Below, piece by piece: positions 22,901 to 34,594 of a stretch of 64,000 nucleotides of DNA; positions within the stretch are counted from its first letter, which is position 1; every line of letters starts with the position of its first letter. Under the pieces are notes generated by a model. It was not told where the DNA came from, made no database searches, and saw nothing but the letters and a program-made list of their open reading frames with translations. The DNA comes from Pseudopyrenochaeta lycopersici (Eukaryota; Ascomycota; Dothideomycetes; Pleosporales; Pseudopyrenochaetaceae). A program made the translations under genes and the position numbers. The DNA lies in assembly GCA_003313425.1 (NCBI GenBank), contig NHZP01000011.1, positions 1,116,001 to 1,180,000 on the forward strand, written 5' to 3'.

Positions 22901-25900
22901 ATGGCAGCCTTTTCATCGCCGATGCGCCTGGTTCCTCCTCTGACCCCTCGTCGCGCTCCATCGCCCACAATGTCGCCCGGTGGCCGCAGAGGACGGACCC
23001 ACGGCAGCTCTGAAGAGAGCCACCTTCGCGATTTGTCGCCCGAGACCACCCTGCGCGCCTTCACCCAGACGCCGATGCCCTTCGATACCAGACAAGACGA
23101 ATACAAGATCTTCTCGTGCATCGATACTCTGACCGCAGCTGAGAGAGACCTAGGAGCGCGCGTCGCTAAGGCAGCTCAGCGACTCAAGACCTGGTGCATC
23201 GAGATCGAGCAGTGGGGGTGGTCAGGCAGCTTCGAACCACCAAGCGCCGATATCCAAGAGCAGCGGAGGCAGAGCCTGGAGCTGCGCATCAGAGAGCATA
23301 TCCCTGATGCAGACCTTACCAAGACTCTACGGCCTCTTGAATATTGGGGTTCGCTGCTGTCAGACGAAGTGCAACAGCACGACGCCCGGTTGGACGACAT
23401 CGAGGAGGAGATGCTGAAGCTGGATGTCGAAGAGCTCAAGGAGCATGTGTTGGACATGCATCCTGCGGGCAGGTCGCGACCGTCATCGGCTGGTTTCGAA
23501 GCCGTCCGCCAGAATTACAGGCCAATGGACGACTTTTCCTTCCTTATTACCCAGACGCTGCTCTCCGCGCTCCCGCATCACGCCCAACTCAAGGACCGTC
23601 TAGGCACGTGGACTGCCCGTGTTTCGATTCTGCGTGAAGCTCCAACATACTTAGCCGACCTCGAGACGGCGCAAACAGCCATGCGGCTGGCCTGGGACGC
23701 TATCGAGCCGCCCGCAGACACCTCAGATGTTGCTTTTGCACAGTGGAAGGAGGCTGTAGACACTATATCGGACGTGCTACAGACAAAAGTCGGGCAGCTG
23801 GGGAGGCGGCTGGATAGAATGCTGGATACGCTTGAAGGCCGCCAAGATTGCTTACCCGACAACTGGATAGACATCTTTGAGGGGACAGAGGCGGACTACG
23901 GGCGTTGGGCGCATGATTCGAGAAGAAGGGTCATCGAATTCGATATCCGAAGGAGGGTAGATCAAAGACCTGATATGCAGGGCAAGAATGCTACCGACCA
24001 GCTGGAACCACATTCCAATTCCATGGCTTTGTCAGACCAGCGATCCGCACCCATCGCGGAACCTCGCTCGGACTTAATCACAAATGGCTCCGCAATTACG
24101 ACCGAGCAACGATTGACACCAATTAACGTTGCTCATGTTCCTACTGGCGCCGAGGACAACTCTGATTCAAGGAAGAGTGGACCTCTCAATACTCCCACTC
24201 CAGCAGCGCGATCTGTCCCGCTTACAAGAACAGAGGTTCCTGAAAGTTCAGTTACCTTCCCTGGAGTCGCCATCAGCAAACATCTCCAGAATGAGAGCGT
24301 CGAGAACGACCGCAATAATACGCCAAAACACACAATTTACGGACAAGCTAATCCTGTTGAGGATCAACCCGTACCAAACACAGCCTCGCTAGCTAGAACC
24401 CGTCCCATCTCTAATGATGTATCTGTTCTAGAAGAATCCATAGAGAAGGTTGATACGGTGAAATCCAGAGGCCCTCCCAAGCCAATGCATGAGCACGCTG
24501 CTGCTGCTACATCTGGGCTGTTCCCCGCTACAGGATCGATGCTCAAAAAGTCTACTGTCACTCCCGTGGCACCGAAAACAGCGCTAGATGCCACTACGCA
24601 AGACACATATCCAGTGATCGATTTTAAAGACACGCCGAAACTGTTAAGCTACGAGTATGCCAAATGTACCAAACCTGAGTCACCGTCTTTCACTGCTTCT
24701 ACAGCGGACAAACCGGCACCAAATATGCGCGCACACAATTTCAGCTTTGAGCTGGAGCCTCCACACTCTGACGACGATTCAATATTCGAAGAAGGAGATA
24801 CCGTCATTCATAACGAGCTAGACGACTTTCCAGAGGATGATAATGACACCGAAACTAGGTCAGAGATGTTCTCTCGCGACAAGGCTGAGACACATTCAGT
24901 CAATAATGTGCAAAGTCGTCCTGGAACCCTCATATTCTCTGACACTCCCATCATTACCACCACCGACGGACAAGATGGCGCAGTCCTAGAACCACCGCAA
25001 ACACCGCGTTCACGAAGGGGTAGTCGGGGCTCATTATCATCAGAGCTGTCGTTCGAGTCTAGCTCACCAAGCTTTGTCGAGGAGTCGCCTTCAGTGCGAA
25101 ATGCTACCAATCGCGGAGTTAGGGCACCTCGTCCTGAGTTAAATGCAGCTATGGCGAAGCGCCGTCCCACAAAGGACACGATTGATGATAGTATCGTTAG
25201 CACTCCATGGCCTCCTACACGGTTCAGTCAAAAGCCTACCAATAGCGCTGATGATCTTGAGCGGAAGATCTCAGACATTCTGACCACCATTCCAGCTCAC
25301 ATACGTCTCACCACAGGCCCTGGTGCCGATGCTCCTGAAGTCAAATCAGCACGAGGTATCGCAGCGAAAGGCAGCAGGGGTTACCTACGTGCTGCACGCT
25401 CAGTCAGTGGCTTGAAGTCACCGGAACTTACTTTGTCTCCTGCAAAGAATGATTATGATTCAGCTAGTGCTACTTCTGGGCGTAAGTCTGCCGCAGCAGC
25501 AAGAGGCGATAATGACATCAAGCTTTACCATCTCACACAAGCTGGCAAAGAGCATCCTATCAAGCTGTTCATTCGTCGTGTAGGAGAGAATGGCGAGCGC
25601 GTCATGGTACGAGTTGGTGGTGGTTGGGCCGACTTGGGCGAGTATCTCAGACAATACGCTGAGCACCATGGACGGCGAACAGCAAGCGATGGTAAATTCG
25701 AGATCTTGGGTCTGGAGGTCAAGAACCAAGATAACTCGCCTGCTAGACCTGAGAGTGCAGCCAGCAAGCGAGATAGGCGGTTTAGTAGCGGTCGTTCGAT
25801 GGTCAGTCCTGCTACAACGCCTATCAAGTCATCAGGCCTAGGATTTTCAATTGATGAAGCTCCGCCACCAATGCCGACTATTGCATCTACTCCTGGTATT

Positions 25901-26251
25901 GCTGAAGAAGCATCTGTACCATCAACAAACTCGTCCCAACGCTCCTGGCAGGGTAATGAGGTCGGCCTCGCAGGCCCCAAATCAAAGAAGTTGGACCTCA
26001 GCGGTCAGAAGCTAGAGTGGATCGAGGGAATGATGAAGCAAGCACGAACGGTGTCTGGGAGTGTGATCACTGCAAACCACACTCCATTCCAACGTGAAGA
26101 AAGAGGAGAGAGCAGAAGTGAGAGTCGTTCTGATAGTCGTACGGGAAGTCGAGCAGGTGCTAAAAAGTCTGAATTTGGGGACCTCGGAAAGGTCGGCGGC
26201 ACGAAAAGGATCTTCATGCGTGGTGGTCAGCCTTCGGCAAGCGAGCACTGA
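22901..26251 (+). CDS. GAS2 (GAR)-domain cytoskeletal protein
   Basis: One uninterrupted exon encodes 1116 aa. Residues ~60-380 are helix-rich, with conserved-looking Trp/Leu blocks (IDTLTAAERDLGARVAKAAQ, EMLKLDVEELKEHVLDM), and may form a coiled-coil or spectrin-like bundle. Residues ~380-860 are disordered and Ser/Thr/Pro-rich, with two acidic patches. Residues ~870-945 form a GAS2/GAR domain: HPIKLFIRRVGENGERVMVR, then GGGWADLGEYLRQY and FEILGLEV. In animals GAR domains bind microtubules in GAS2 and spectraplakins. Here there is no calponin-homology domain, which is the usual partner for actin. The basic, Ser/Arg-rich C-terminus (RGESRSESRSDSRTGSRAG) resembles microtubule-binding GSR tails. 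The inferred role is microtubule binding or organisation in hyphae. Confidence 0.85.
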   Translation: MAAFSSPMRLVPPLTPRRAPSPTMSPGGRRGRTHGSSEESHLRDLSPETTLRAFTQTPMPFDTRQDEYKIFSCIDTLTAAERDLGARVAKAAQRLKTWCIEIEQWGWSGSFEPPSADIQEQRRQSLELRIREHIPDADLTKTLRPLEYWGSLLSDEVQQHDARLDDIEEEMLKLDVEELKEHVLDMHPAGRSRPSSAGFEAVRQNYRPMDDFSFLITQTLLSALPHHAQLKDRLGTWTARVSILREAPTYLADLETAQTAMRLAWDAIEPPADTSDVAFAQWKEAVDTISDVLQTKVGQLGRRLDRMLDTLEGRQDCLPDNWIDIFEGTEADYGRWAHDSRRRVIEFDIRRRVDQRPDMQGKNATDQLEPHSNSMALSDQRSAPIAEPRSDLITNGSAITTEQRLTPINVAHVPTGAEDNSDSRKSGPLNTPTPAARSVPLTRTEVPESSVTFPGVAISKHLQNESVENDRNNTPKHTIYGQANPVEDQPVPNTASLARTRPISNDVSVLEESIEKVDTVKSRGPPKPMHEHAAAATSGLFPATGSMLKKSTVTPVAPKTALDATTQDTYPVIDFKDTPKLLSYEYAKCTKPESPSFTASTADKPAPNMRAHNFSFELEPPHSDDDSIFEEGDTVIHNELDDFPEDDNDTETRSEMFSRDKAETHSVNNVQSRPGTLIFSDTPIITTTDGQDGAVLEPPQTPRSRRGSRGSLSSELSFESSSPSFVEESPSVRNATNRGVRAPRPELNAAMAKRRPTKDTIDDSIVSTPWPPTRFSQKPTNSADDLERKISDILTTIPAHIRLTTGPGADAPEVKSARGIAAKGSRGYLRAARSVSGLKSPELTLSPAKNDYDSASATSGRKSAAAARGDNDIKLYHLTQAGKEHPIKLFIRRVGENGERVMVRVGGGWADLGEYLRQYAEHHGRRTASDGKFEILGLEVKNQDNSPARPESAASKRDRRFSSGRSMVSPATTPIKSSGLGFSIDEAPPPMPTIASTPGIAEEASVPSTNSSQRSWQGNEVGLAGPKSKKLDLSGQKLEWIEGMMKQARTVSGSVITANHTPFQREERGESRSESRSDSRTGSRAGAKKSEFGDLGKVGGTKRIFMRGGQPSASEH

Positions 26252-26843
26252 ACGAAGTCTTTATTGATACCCAGGGATATTTACATGGTATGGTTTCTTT
26301 TGTAACATGGGACGTGGAACTACGGCACACGATGCGCGTAGCAAAGCACGACAATTGGTATTATAGACGGTGGACTTCAAGCATTTCTTAGCGGCGTTAC
26401 ATACCCAGGACATTTCTTATGTATGAGACTCAGCCCGTCCTTTGGTGGCGGTGATACACATATGCGATTTTTTTTTCTACTTCAAGGCTTAATGTATTCA
26501 ACAGTCATGGGCAATAACAAGGTCTGTGAAAGATTTATCGAGGAAAATTGCGCTAAGCTTCTTGGCTCTTACTATTGCATGTAATCCTGTTCGTGGCTGA
26601 ACATCTTTGGTATTAGTTTCAAGATTACATAGGTAAAGCCAGGTTTTCTACGCTGCAGCAGACTTTTCTCGCAGACCCACACTTTGGGCATTGCCTCACC
26701 GCCCTCAGTACCGCAGCATCATACTACTCCTCTAAAACAGGGACAAAGCCTGGGGGTCAACCCCTGGCGTGCATGTCGTGGCTTGTCTGCACATATATTG
26801 TACCCTTCCAACTTTCACCGTCGAACACGTGATTCATCACAAA
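26252..26843. other. intergenic between GAS2-domain gene and tRNA
   Basis: About 0.6 kb of 3' flank, with a short T-run near 26467. No gene was recognised. Confidence 0.5.
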
Positions 26844-26916
26844 GCCCGGCTGGCACAATCGGTAGCGCGTGAGACTCTTAATCTCAAGGTTGTGAGTTCG
26901 AGCCTCACGTCGGGCT
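26844..26916 (+). tRNA. tRNA-Lys (anticodon CTT)
   Basis: The full cloverleaf is readable. The acceptor stem GCCCGGC pairs with GTCGGGC (one G-T pair). The D arm is GCAC/GCGC. The anticodon stem TGAGA/TCTCA encloses a CTCTTAA loop with anticodon CTT. The T arm is GTGAG-TTCGAGC-CTCAC. There is no intron. The internal A and B boxes are present, and a T-run follows about 15 bp downstream as the Pol III stop. Confidence 0.96.
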
Positions 26917-26925
26917 CTCTGTGTT

Positions 26926-26934
26926 TCTTTTTGT
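26926..26934 (+). terminator. Pol III T-run after tRNA-Lys
   Basis: A TTTCTTTTT stretch directly downstream of the tRNA 3' end, as expected for RNA polymerase III termination. Confidence 0.6.
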
Positions 26935-27594
26935 ACTTGCTTTCTTTTGGACTTGCGGACGTGTCGAGGTTGTGTTTATTGTGGAATGACAGCAACTCAC
27001 CGGCATGGTATATGGTCCGTGCTTTTGACGATCAGAAAGTAAATTCACGCAGGACTGTTTATAGAGCGGGGTCTGTCTCTTTTGGGCGTGGGATCTGCGT
27101 TTGGTGAAATGGTGGTGGCTGTTTCGGGGGTACGGGTTGAGGTCTCGTGAGTGTCCAAAGCACTCTGGTTTCTTTGTTCCGTTGCCTTTTTGAAGCGTCG
27201 CTTCCTAGCTTCATTGCTAGTGCAAAACGTGCAAGCTGCGAGACTCACGCAAAGTATATCTTCGGCGTCAGGGCAAAATTGATGTCCGCGTTTACGCTAG
27301 AGGAAAGGTGATTATTTTACACGTGCTATGACGTAGTAGAGGGTGTAATACAGAAACCTGGCATAGCATCAACCCAAATTTCATCTTCGTGCTTTGGCTT
27401 GCAAGGTCGTAACGATCGAGCAGGAGGCGACTTTGCTCTGATTGGGTGATTGGGCTCATCCGGGAACCGTTCCAGGGCCAATGAACGTTCGCCAGCTCCT
27501 AGCGTCACCCCCATCCACCGATACCTTTCTTATTAAAACGCACCGAGCTCACCACATCCCGCGCGAGCCAACATCATTCGGACAGAATGTTACC
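26935..27594. other. intergenic upstream of the Zn2Cys6 gene
   Basis: No gene was recognised. An in-frame ATG at 27481 or 27442 could extend the downstream regulator's first exon. Confidence 0.45.
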
Positions 27595-30045
27595 ATGATA
27601 ATGCAGAACAACATCATTCGTCCGGCTGTCCCTAATGTTGACTTTCATGGAGGCCGGGTCCTAGTTCCAAGACGCGACCGGCCACCGGTTCCTAGGGAGG
27701 GAAGCAAGCGACCGCGGGTATCTCGAGCGGTGTGTTAATAGACGGCCCGGTTCATTTACTAAATGCTGATGGATTGAATTAGTGTACGACATGTCGCAAG
27801 CGAAGTGAGGCTACGCCGGTGAAATTCGACGCATCTTTGATGTGCCTATTGTCACACAACTGACAAAACTCTAGAAACTAGATGTTCAGGCGGGTTGCCT
27901 CGCTGTCATGAATGTGAAACAAACAAATTACTTTGCACCTACGAGCAAGGTCGTAGAGATCGGCTTAAGGAGCTGCTTGAGCAAAGACAATCACTCGTGG
28001 CTCTGGTCAAAGATATTCGGCAGGCCGCGAGTGTACAAGACCGGGTGAAAATTGAGACGATACTTGAAGCGGTGAGCCTTCTCCCAAAATATGCGTTTGA
28101 TCTGACCGTGTTCAGCTAGATGAGGAGATTCCTGACCTGCCGCTATCACCGTCACAGGAACCATGGATCCAGCACATTAGCTCTGAACATGACATGATTA
28201 ACACTGTCGACCTGGCTAGCACCGGAGCGAACGAAGGTGGCATGAAAGCCTCTGAACTAACAGGTTATGATTTCAATGAGGTTACGGCTAATGGAAATGA
28301 AGAGTCTCAATGGCTACGGAATTTCCAGCAGGACCTCGGATTGACCGATGAAGGCCATTGTGATAGCTTCAATACGCCTCCTTTGGCCCCAAATAGTATA
28401 TACAACGATTTCAGTCCAGACGTAAGCCTTCATCCGAGCGCACAAGATGTTGAGATTGACACTCATGTCGATTCTTATGCATGTCCGCCCTTTGAGGTTG
28501 CATCGAAACTCTACCAGCATTACTCGAGGACGGTCCATGCCTGGCTACCAATCGTACCGGCTACTTTTGAAGATCAAGTCCGCATATATTATGCAGCTCC
28601 TTACGAGGTTCCCGACCGTTGGCTCGCAACACTCAACTTGATCTTGGCCATTGGAGCACGGCATTGCAGCCTGGTTGGCGAGTCAGAACAAACACAAGAA
28701 GATCAAAGTAGAGGACGTGAAGAAGTTGTATATTTGAGCAGAGCCCTGCGTCTTCTACGAATTGACCAATCTACACTCCTAACCTCCAATCCAACCCCAG
28801 AATTTGTCCAGGTAAGCTATCGGGCGGCCTTTTTTGCTCCTCAACACTAACAGACATAGTGCCTCGGATTATTATCACTATACTACCTCGCAGCCGGCTA
28901 CACTGATAGGTACACTCTTCATATCACTATCGCACGGCTGCAACTAATGCTTTGATTTCAGGGCATGGGTCACCATTGGAATAGCCCTTCGCATGGGCAT
29001 CTCATTGGGCCTTCATCGTGCAACCTCACAACCTACTCCATGGCACAGCAGAGTGGAAATGCTATCGCGGCTTTGGTGGAGCCTACGTACACTCGAAACC
29101 CTGCTAAGCTCCGTCACAGGGCTTCCCTCCGCGATTCCGCTTCAGGAATGCAACGTACGATTTCCACGCATTCCTTCGGACGAGCAGGGGGGTCGAGCTC
29201 AAGCAGTAGCCCTGCAGACTTATATCAAAATTGCCATTACTTCACAGTGGACTCTTTCGTCTCTATACTCGGTTCGAGCAGCAACACTTCCATGGCAAAG
29301 CATAGAAGGGCGCATTCAACGACTGAAGTCAGAGCTAGAAAGGCAATTGAGTGCAATATCGGATCGCGAACGTTTGATGCTCCATTTTAGTTGGTTTGAT
29401 TCCATGATCCTGATCACTCGACCGTGTCTCTATTCCCGGAGACGCAACAACACCTTCGCCGAGTCTTCACCAGCTACTCAAAACATCGCAAAACAATGCG
29501 TACAAGCCGCCCAAGTGGTCACAAAACTTCTCCCTGATGAGCCTCACGAGTGTATATTTCGTAACGGGCCATGGTGGTGTCTCGCCCATTATATCATGCG
29601 AGCAATGGCCATTTTTCTTATTGTCATGTCTGACCAAGCTTCCTACTCGAGTATTGTTGAGTCTGAGATCGTTCCTTCCGTTAAGAAGCTGGTACGCTGG
29701 TTGCGCTGGATGCGACAGAAGAATTCCGTTGCCGAAAAGGGCCTTCAAGTTGTGCTCAATACGCTAAAACATACACATGGCCACGCAAACTTCGCTGAAA
29801 TCTTCGAGCAGGAAGCAGCAGACGCATATGGAGGCATATCATTCGTGCCTGGTGGATGGGAGGTAGATACAAGTGCAACGTACCCGCAGATCCTACCCGA
29901 ACTGAATTTCTGCGAAGACTCAGCAGATCCAACTGGAGGGTGGAATAATTTGGTGTATCAATTTACAGAGGACACACCAGTCATTCCCCTGTCCCTTGTC
30001 CACGATGACCCTCTCGTGCCTCCTATGAGCTCATGGGAATGGTAG
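27595..30045 (+). CDS. Zn2Cys6 (C6) transcription factor with fungal MHR domain
   Basis: Six exons are assembled: 27595-27729, 27783-27804 (22 nt), 27875-28071, 28116-28811, 28860-28909 and 28962-30045, giving 727 aa. The zinc cluster is interrupted by an intron. It reads C-x2-C-x6-C-x6-C-x2-C-x6-C with Cys 46, 49, 56, 63, 66 and 73 and basic KRK between the first three. A short linker follows, then a Leu-rich dimerisation-like segment (RLKELLEQRQSLVALVKDIRQ). The middle homology region is recognised by ASKLYQHYSRTVHAWLPIVP, CLGLLSLYYLAAGYTDRAW and GISLGLHR. These are nuclear activators or repressors that bind CGG pairs. The target is unknown. No metabolic genes adjoin it closely apart from the tRNA. 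Confidence 0.9.
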
Positions 30046-32762
30046 CGAACCCACCATGGCTCGCCAAGGACAACGTTCCGTGTCACCAGATGCTAGGAAT
30101 GATATGATTGGTTCAACTTAACGGCACATCCTTAACACAAGAGTCCTAATCTGGGTACACACTCCCGCACCTCGAACCTTGAGTGCCATCACACCGATCC
30201 GGGCCGCTGCCGAAGACTTTGGTTGGCAGAACATCCGTCTTCTCAGCAAATTAATACAGTCATCAGAAACATCTGGACCAATGGCCGTAAACTTCATGCC
30301 TTCTCCCAGTTTCGCTCTAGATACCCCATTTTGCATGTGCGGATTTGTGTATCAATGCAGCTTGGATGATCTAGCTAAATTTTTCAAGGACGACTTGGCC
30401 TTGACCCCGAAAATGCGGTTGCCAAAGTCATTGGAGGGATCCAACTGCCACTCAAGACGCCCGCACTGCCTGCATTAAAGATCGTCATTCGGCCTTATAT
30501 TTCTCCGCATCTTCAAGGCACCTGTTTTGCAACAAGAGTTATCGTGGGCAGGTCTTTCAGTCATCTCGGGAAGGCGCAAAGTCGAGCCAGCATCCAAATA
30601 CTTCCTGTACAAAGAACTCTTTCATTCCATGCGCATCCATCCTTCGACAGACTTAAGCGAAGTTCTGTATCTAATCGGAGAAGGTGTCAATGCGCTGAAT
30701 ATGGTGTTGCATCTGCACCGGATTGTCTTCTTGTTCAGCTGGGATTCCAGCTCGACACGCGCTGCTATTTCACATTACCATAGAACGTGGACTTCGACCT
30801 CTGTGGCGCTACCCGAATGTTCATTTCCAGCCGAAACGTTCAATCGATTTTCGAAGGAACAAATACCCAACTCCAGACTCCGACCAAGCCAGCGAAAGGA
30901 CTGACCTTAAACAAAATATCCTATCATGCAACATGCTTCGTTGCTGCACGTTTAAGTTCAGCGGCATCATGTCTGCCAAGGCGGGTGCCCATCCCCGCAG
31001 ACGAAGCTTCTCTCGCATAGCTCCTGGAAGTGTATTCAAATTCGAGTATCCGCTCTGCACATACCTTCACAAGGACACTCATCAATGACATACTTGCAGG
31101 GCGTTGAAAAGTTTTTGTCATCTTTGTCGCCTAATGTAATTCTAGCTCCAGCCTGTATGGCGCTGTCTATCCATACTCTCTTAGGGTACAGATACTAACA
31201 ATGCCTAATCAGCATGGAAATGCAAGAAAGCTGGGTTATAGAACTTGCAGACGCACAGCTATATATTTCAGGCTGAGGCAGAGTGTCCTTGAGAGCTGGA
31301 TATAGGACATAGCAAACTTGCTGCGACACAAGACACGGCAATTATGGGCGCGTTGTGCACACTGGACGCCATGGGCAAGAGGTTCTTTATCACACTGGGC
31401 TCAAGTTCTGCTAATGGCAGAGCACTTGAGATCTTCGAACCAGGTCCGTTGTTGGGTTAGCCAATTGGGTTCACACAATCGGTCACGGCATAGAGTCTTT
31501 TTAATGCTTAAGCCTAACCATTACAGTGAATATCACAGACAAGAGTATTGATATTTGTGCCTAGCACCACCGCTTTCTCTTACTTCAAGGGACCGCTGCT
31601 GGTTGTTCCACTGAAGGCTACCTTGCCGGATTATCGAACAGCCCTATTTTTCCCTGGCAACGTATGGTTCCAGCACTCCCTAAGTCAAAGCTTAGGTCCA
31701 TATTATCTCGAATATAGGTGGGTTGGTTTCGTTAAGCTACACAGGATCAAGAACGACGTGGGCAAAGAAACTATACGAACAGGGGAAGATGGAGCAGAGG
31801 GCAAATTTTCGCTTGACACAGCAGTCTCTTTCCACGTTTGAAACAGTGATGCTGGAATATCCCTTGCGCACTGTCACCAAATGTGATGGTGTTGCCTATT
31901 CACCTTGTGATGCAGTAAGTAATGTAAGTGGAATACCAAGGACACCCAAGCTAACCATATCCAAAGTAAGATGTTCTATACGCTCGCTTGGACTGTGCCT
32001 CCTATTCTCGTGATTTCGAAGAATAGGCTCAATAGCTCCATTACGAGCACGACAGTGCCTGAATCTGCGCAAAATACGGTGCTTCGGCTTCAGCCTTGCT
32101 GAGCTGGTCGCCTAGGCACAGAGCAACTTAGAAATACTGTTGCACATACTTCATCGTCTACAAGGATTAGAGGTCCTGTAAGATGACTGCAAGCAGAGGC
32201 AAACAAGAGACACATTGACCTCGTGTCAACGACTTAGGATACAAGTATCTTACAAAGGAACTCTTGCATGTGGACTTTGACACGCTCAATAAGCTGCGCG
32301 AATGGATGACCCACAGAGCAAACACAGCTTCGATCAAGGTAAAGTAGAGGCGCTTCGCGCGGCGCTCGTACTGCGTGCTTAGGGGCTTCCTACTTTGTGG
32401 AGGGGCAAGTGAAGACGATAGGCGATGCGAGCGATGGCAGAATTGATAGATTGCTAGAGGCGGTGCATGGTATGGAGAGCGGCTTATTCTATTTAAACGA
32501 CTGCGCAATGTATCGGGCCTTGTCTTGCTGTGCTAGAGAATTAGTGACTTGAATGCGACTTGCTAGAGGCCTAGATGCACAACACCCTGGAAGGGGACAA
32601 CATGACGCCTTACCGGTTGTGGACTAGCTAGATTCTGGGGAAGATCTCCCGAACTGAAGCTTGAGATGGAGCAGAGTTTCCAGCACACATTGATTGAAAC
32701 AACGCGCAATTGCATCTACGCGGTATATTCAAACAAAGCTTGAACTGTTGACCATCGTTGCC
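30046..32762. other. gene-poor stretch, 2.7 kb
   Basis: Frames of 70-125 codons occur in several phases on both strands (for example 30527-30904 +), but none joins into a recognised protein. No terminal repeats or transposase motifs were seen. Decayed gene or element sequence is possible. Confidence 0.45.
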
Positions 32763-33112
32763 ATGACAGACCGGGCAGCCAAGCGGATGCGACGACTCAG
32801 CACGGAGGACGAGTCGTCGGAAGGAGTGGACGGGTGGAATCACAGAGGAAGCAGCAGGTATGTGGCGCTGACCGCAATGCATAGCTCGCGCCTACCCGCC
32901 AAGGGCAGCGCGGGGAGTACAACATCGCAAACGAGCACAAGTACCCGCATGAGGCCAAATCTCGAGCCAATCCCCCTCCATACTCACCACCACACTGCCA
33001 CCCGCTTGCGCATCCCTGCGCCCAGCTCCCCATTGTCTGACGCCGTTGCCCACTTTCCTACTCTCCACGCCTGCACTCTCACCTGCCTGGCAGCCATTCC
33101 CTCGACCCAACC

Positions 33113-34364
33113 ATGCCTCGCCTGCGGTCGCGCGCTGCCCCAGCTCCTCTGACAAGCCCCAGTGTTGCTCCCACGGCGTCCTCAACCCGCCCACGACGCG
33201 GCACCGCGAACCAGTCGCCCGCCGCCGCCGTCATACAGCGCTCCTCGCCCGAAGAGACGCGCCAGTCGATACACCTCACCGTCAAGTCGTCCCCTGGCAA
33301 GCTCAGGCAAGCCACCAGCGGCGCCGTTTCCAAAGCGAGCCTCAGCCGGCAAAACATCGTATCGGGCAAGCGCGCTTCACGCAGCAGTCGCGTGGTGCGG
33401 GAGGTGGACAGCGAGGAGGACGAAGATGACGACGAAGACGACGCCGAGGAGGTCGATGCCATGGATGTCGACGATGACGACGACGAAGACGACGTAGACG
33501 CCGAGGGTGACGACGACGAAGACATGGACGCCGAGGGCGACGAGGACGACGACATGGACGACGACACACCAGCGCCACCCATCGTCGTCCCCACCAACCG
33601 GAACATTCCCGTCAAACCCGCGATAAGCATCACCAAAGCACAAGACTCGGTCGAAGCGAAAGAAATGGCAATGGACGACGACGACGATGACGAGCTTAGC
33701 GACCCAGACTCTGACCTCGACGGCGAAGAGGAGGATGCCGAGGGCGAAGACGATGATGCTGAAGGCGAGGATGACGATGAGACGGGTGCCCAGAACGACG
33801 ATGACGATGACGACATGGACAGCGACGAGGATCTGAGCCGTGGCCAGACTCCTGATATGAGCAAAATGACAAAGAGGCAACGGGCTATGGTGAATGAGGA
33901 CAGCGATGGCGCCCTACTTGCGCTGTCGAACGAGGCTCAGAAGAAGAAACACCTTACAGCCGAGGAACATGCTATGCGTAGAGCGGAGATGGCCAGAAGA
34001 AGGAAGAACCTGAGCGAGAAGCGGAATGAAGAGGAGAAGGTTTGTTCTCACGCCATCACGCATCCACACATCTGGAGATACTAACATCAACCAGCTCGAC
34101 ACAATCAACCGCCTTCTCAAGAAACAGCCTCCTAAGCGGGGCCGCCGAGCCCTCCAGGACGTCACCGGTTCTGGCCAAGAAGAGGAATTCGACCCAGAGA
34201 GGGCAGACCCCTTGTACGTGCGCTATGTACAGAACGCAAGGGGGACGCAGATGGGTGTCCCTGACGAGTGGTTGCAGGCGCCCGTTGGCAGCTTGTTCAC
34301 GGGAAAGCTAGAGCCGTCGAGTAAACGTCCGTTCACCGGACGCATGGTGGAGGAGGTGGCTTAG
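33113..34364 (+). CDS. IES2: INO80 chromatin remodelling complex subunit Ies2 (PAPA-1-like)
   Basis: Two exons, 33113-34039 and 34095-34364, with a 55-bp intron (GTTTGT, branch CTAAC, CAG), give 398 aa. The N-terminus is basic and Ser/Pro-rich. Residues ~100-245 are a very acidic Asp/Glu tract broken by AEGDD-type repeats. Next comes the PAPA-1/INO80B homology region: MTKRQRAMV, KKKHLTAEEHAMRRAEMARRRK, NLSEKRNEEEK and, across the splice, LDTINRLLKKQ. A conserved tail follows with MGVPDEWL. Yeast Ies2 activates the Ino80 ATPase for nucleosome sliding, and nuclear location is expected. An alternative first exon at 32763-32857 could splice in frame to 33094, adding about 38 residues. Confidence 0.88.
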
Positions 34365-34594
34365 AAGTACTGTATAGTATTGCATCTTACGGAGTTTGGT
34401 ACAAGACCTGATAACCTTCATCGATCAAACAATCTTAGAACTGGGTATAGGACACCATAATACTGTCCGTGTTACATCTTGGTACTATCATTCAGTCGTG
34501 CGTGGACGCCCGTAGTATCCAGTATAACGCCTCCAAATGCAACGATGGAAACCAACAACGCCAGGACAGATGCTCTGTCAATATCCTCGCTCAA

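Noticed and set aside
26844..26916. Whether the tRNA carries an intron or is a decayed copy
   Set aside because: All stems pair and the anticodon loop is standard, so it is an intact, intronless tRNA-Lys.
30527..30904. 125-codon plus-strand frame after the Zn2Cys6 gene
   Set aside because: Overlaps other frames of similar length. No join gives a recognisable protein.
33079..33864. Long Ser-rich open frame on the minus strand
   Set aside because: It is the antisense shadow of the Asp/Glu codon tract of Ies2 (GAC/GAT/GAG read in reverse). It has no independent support.
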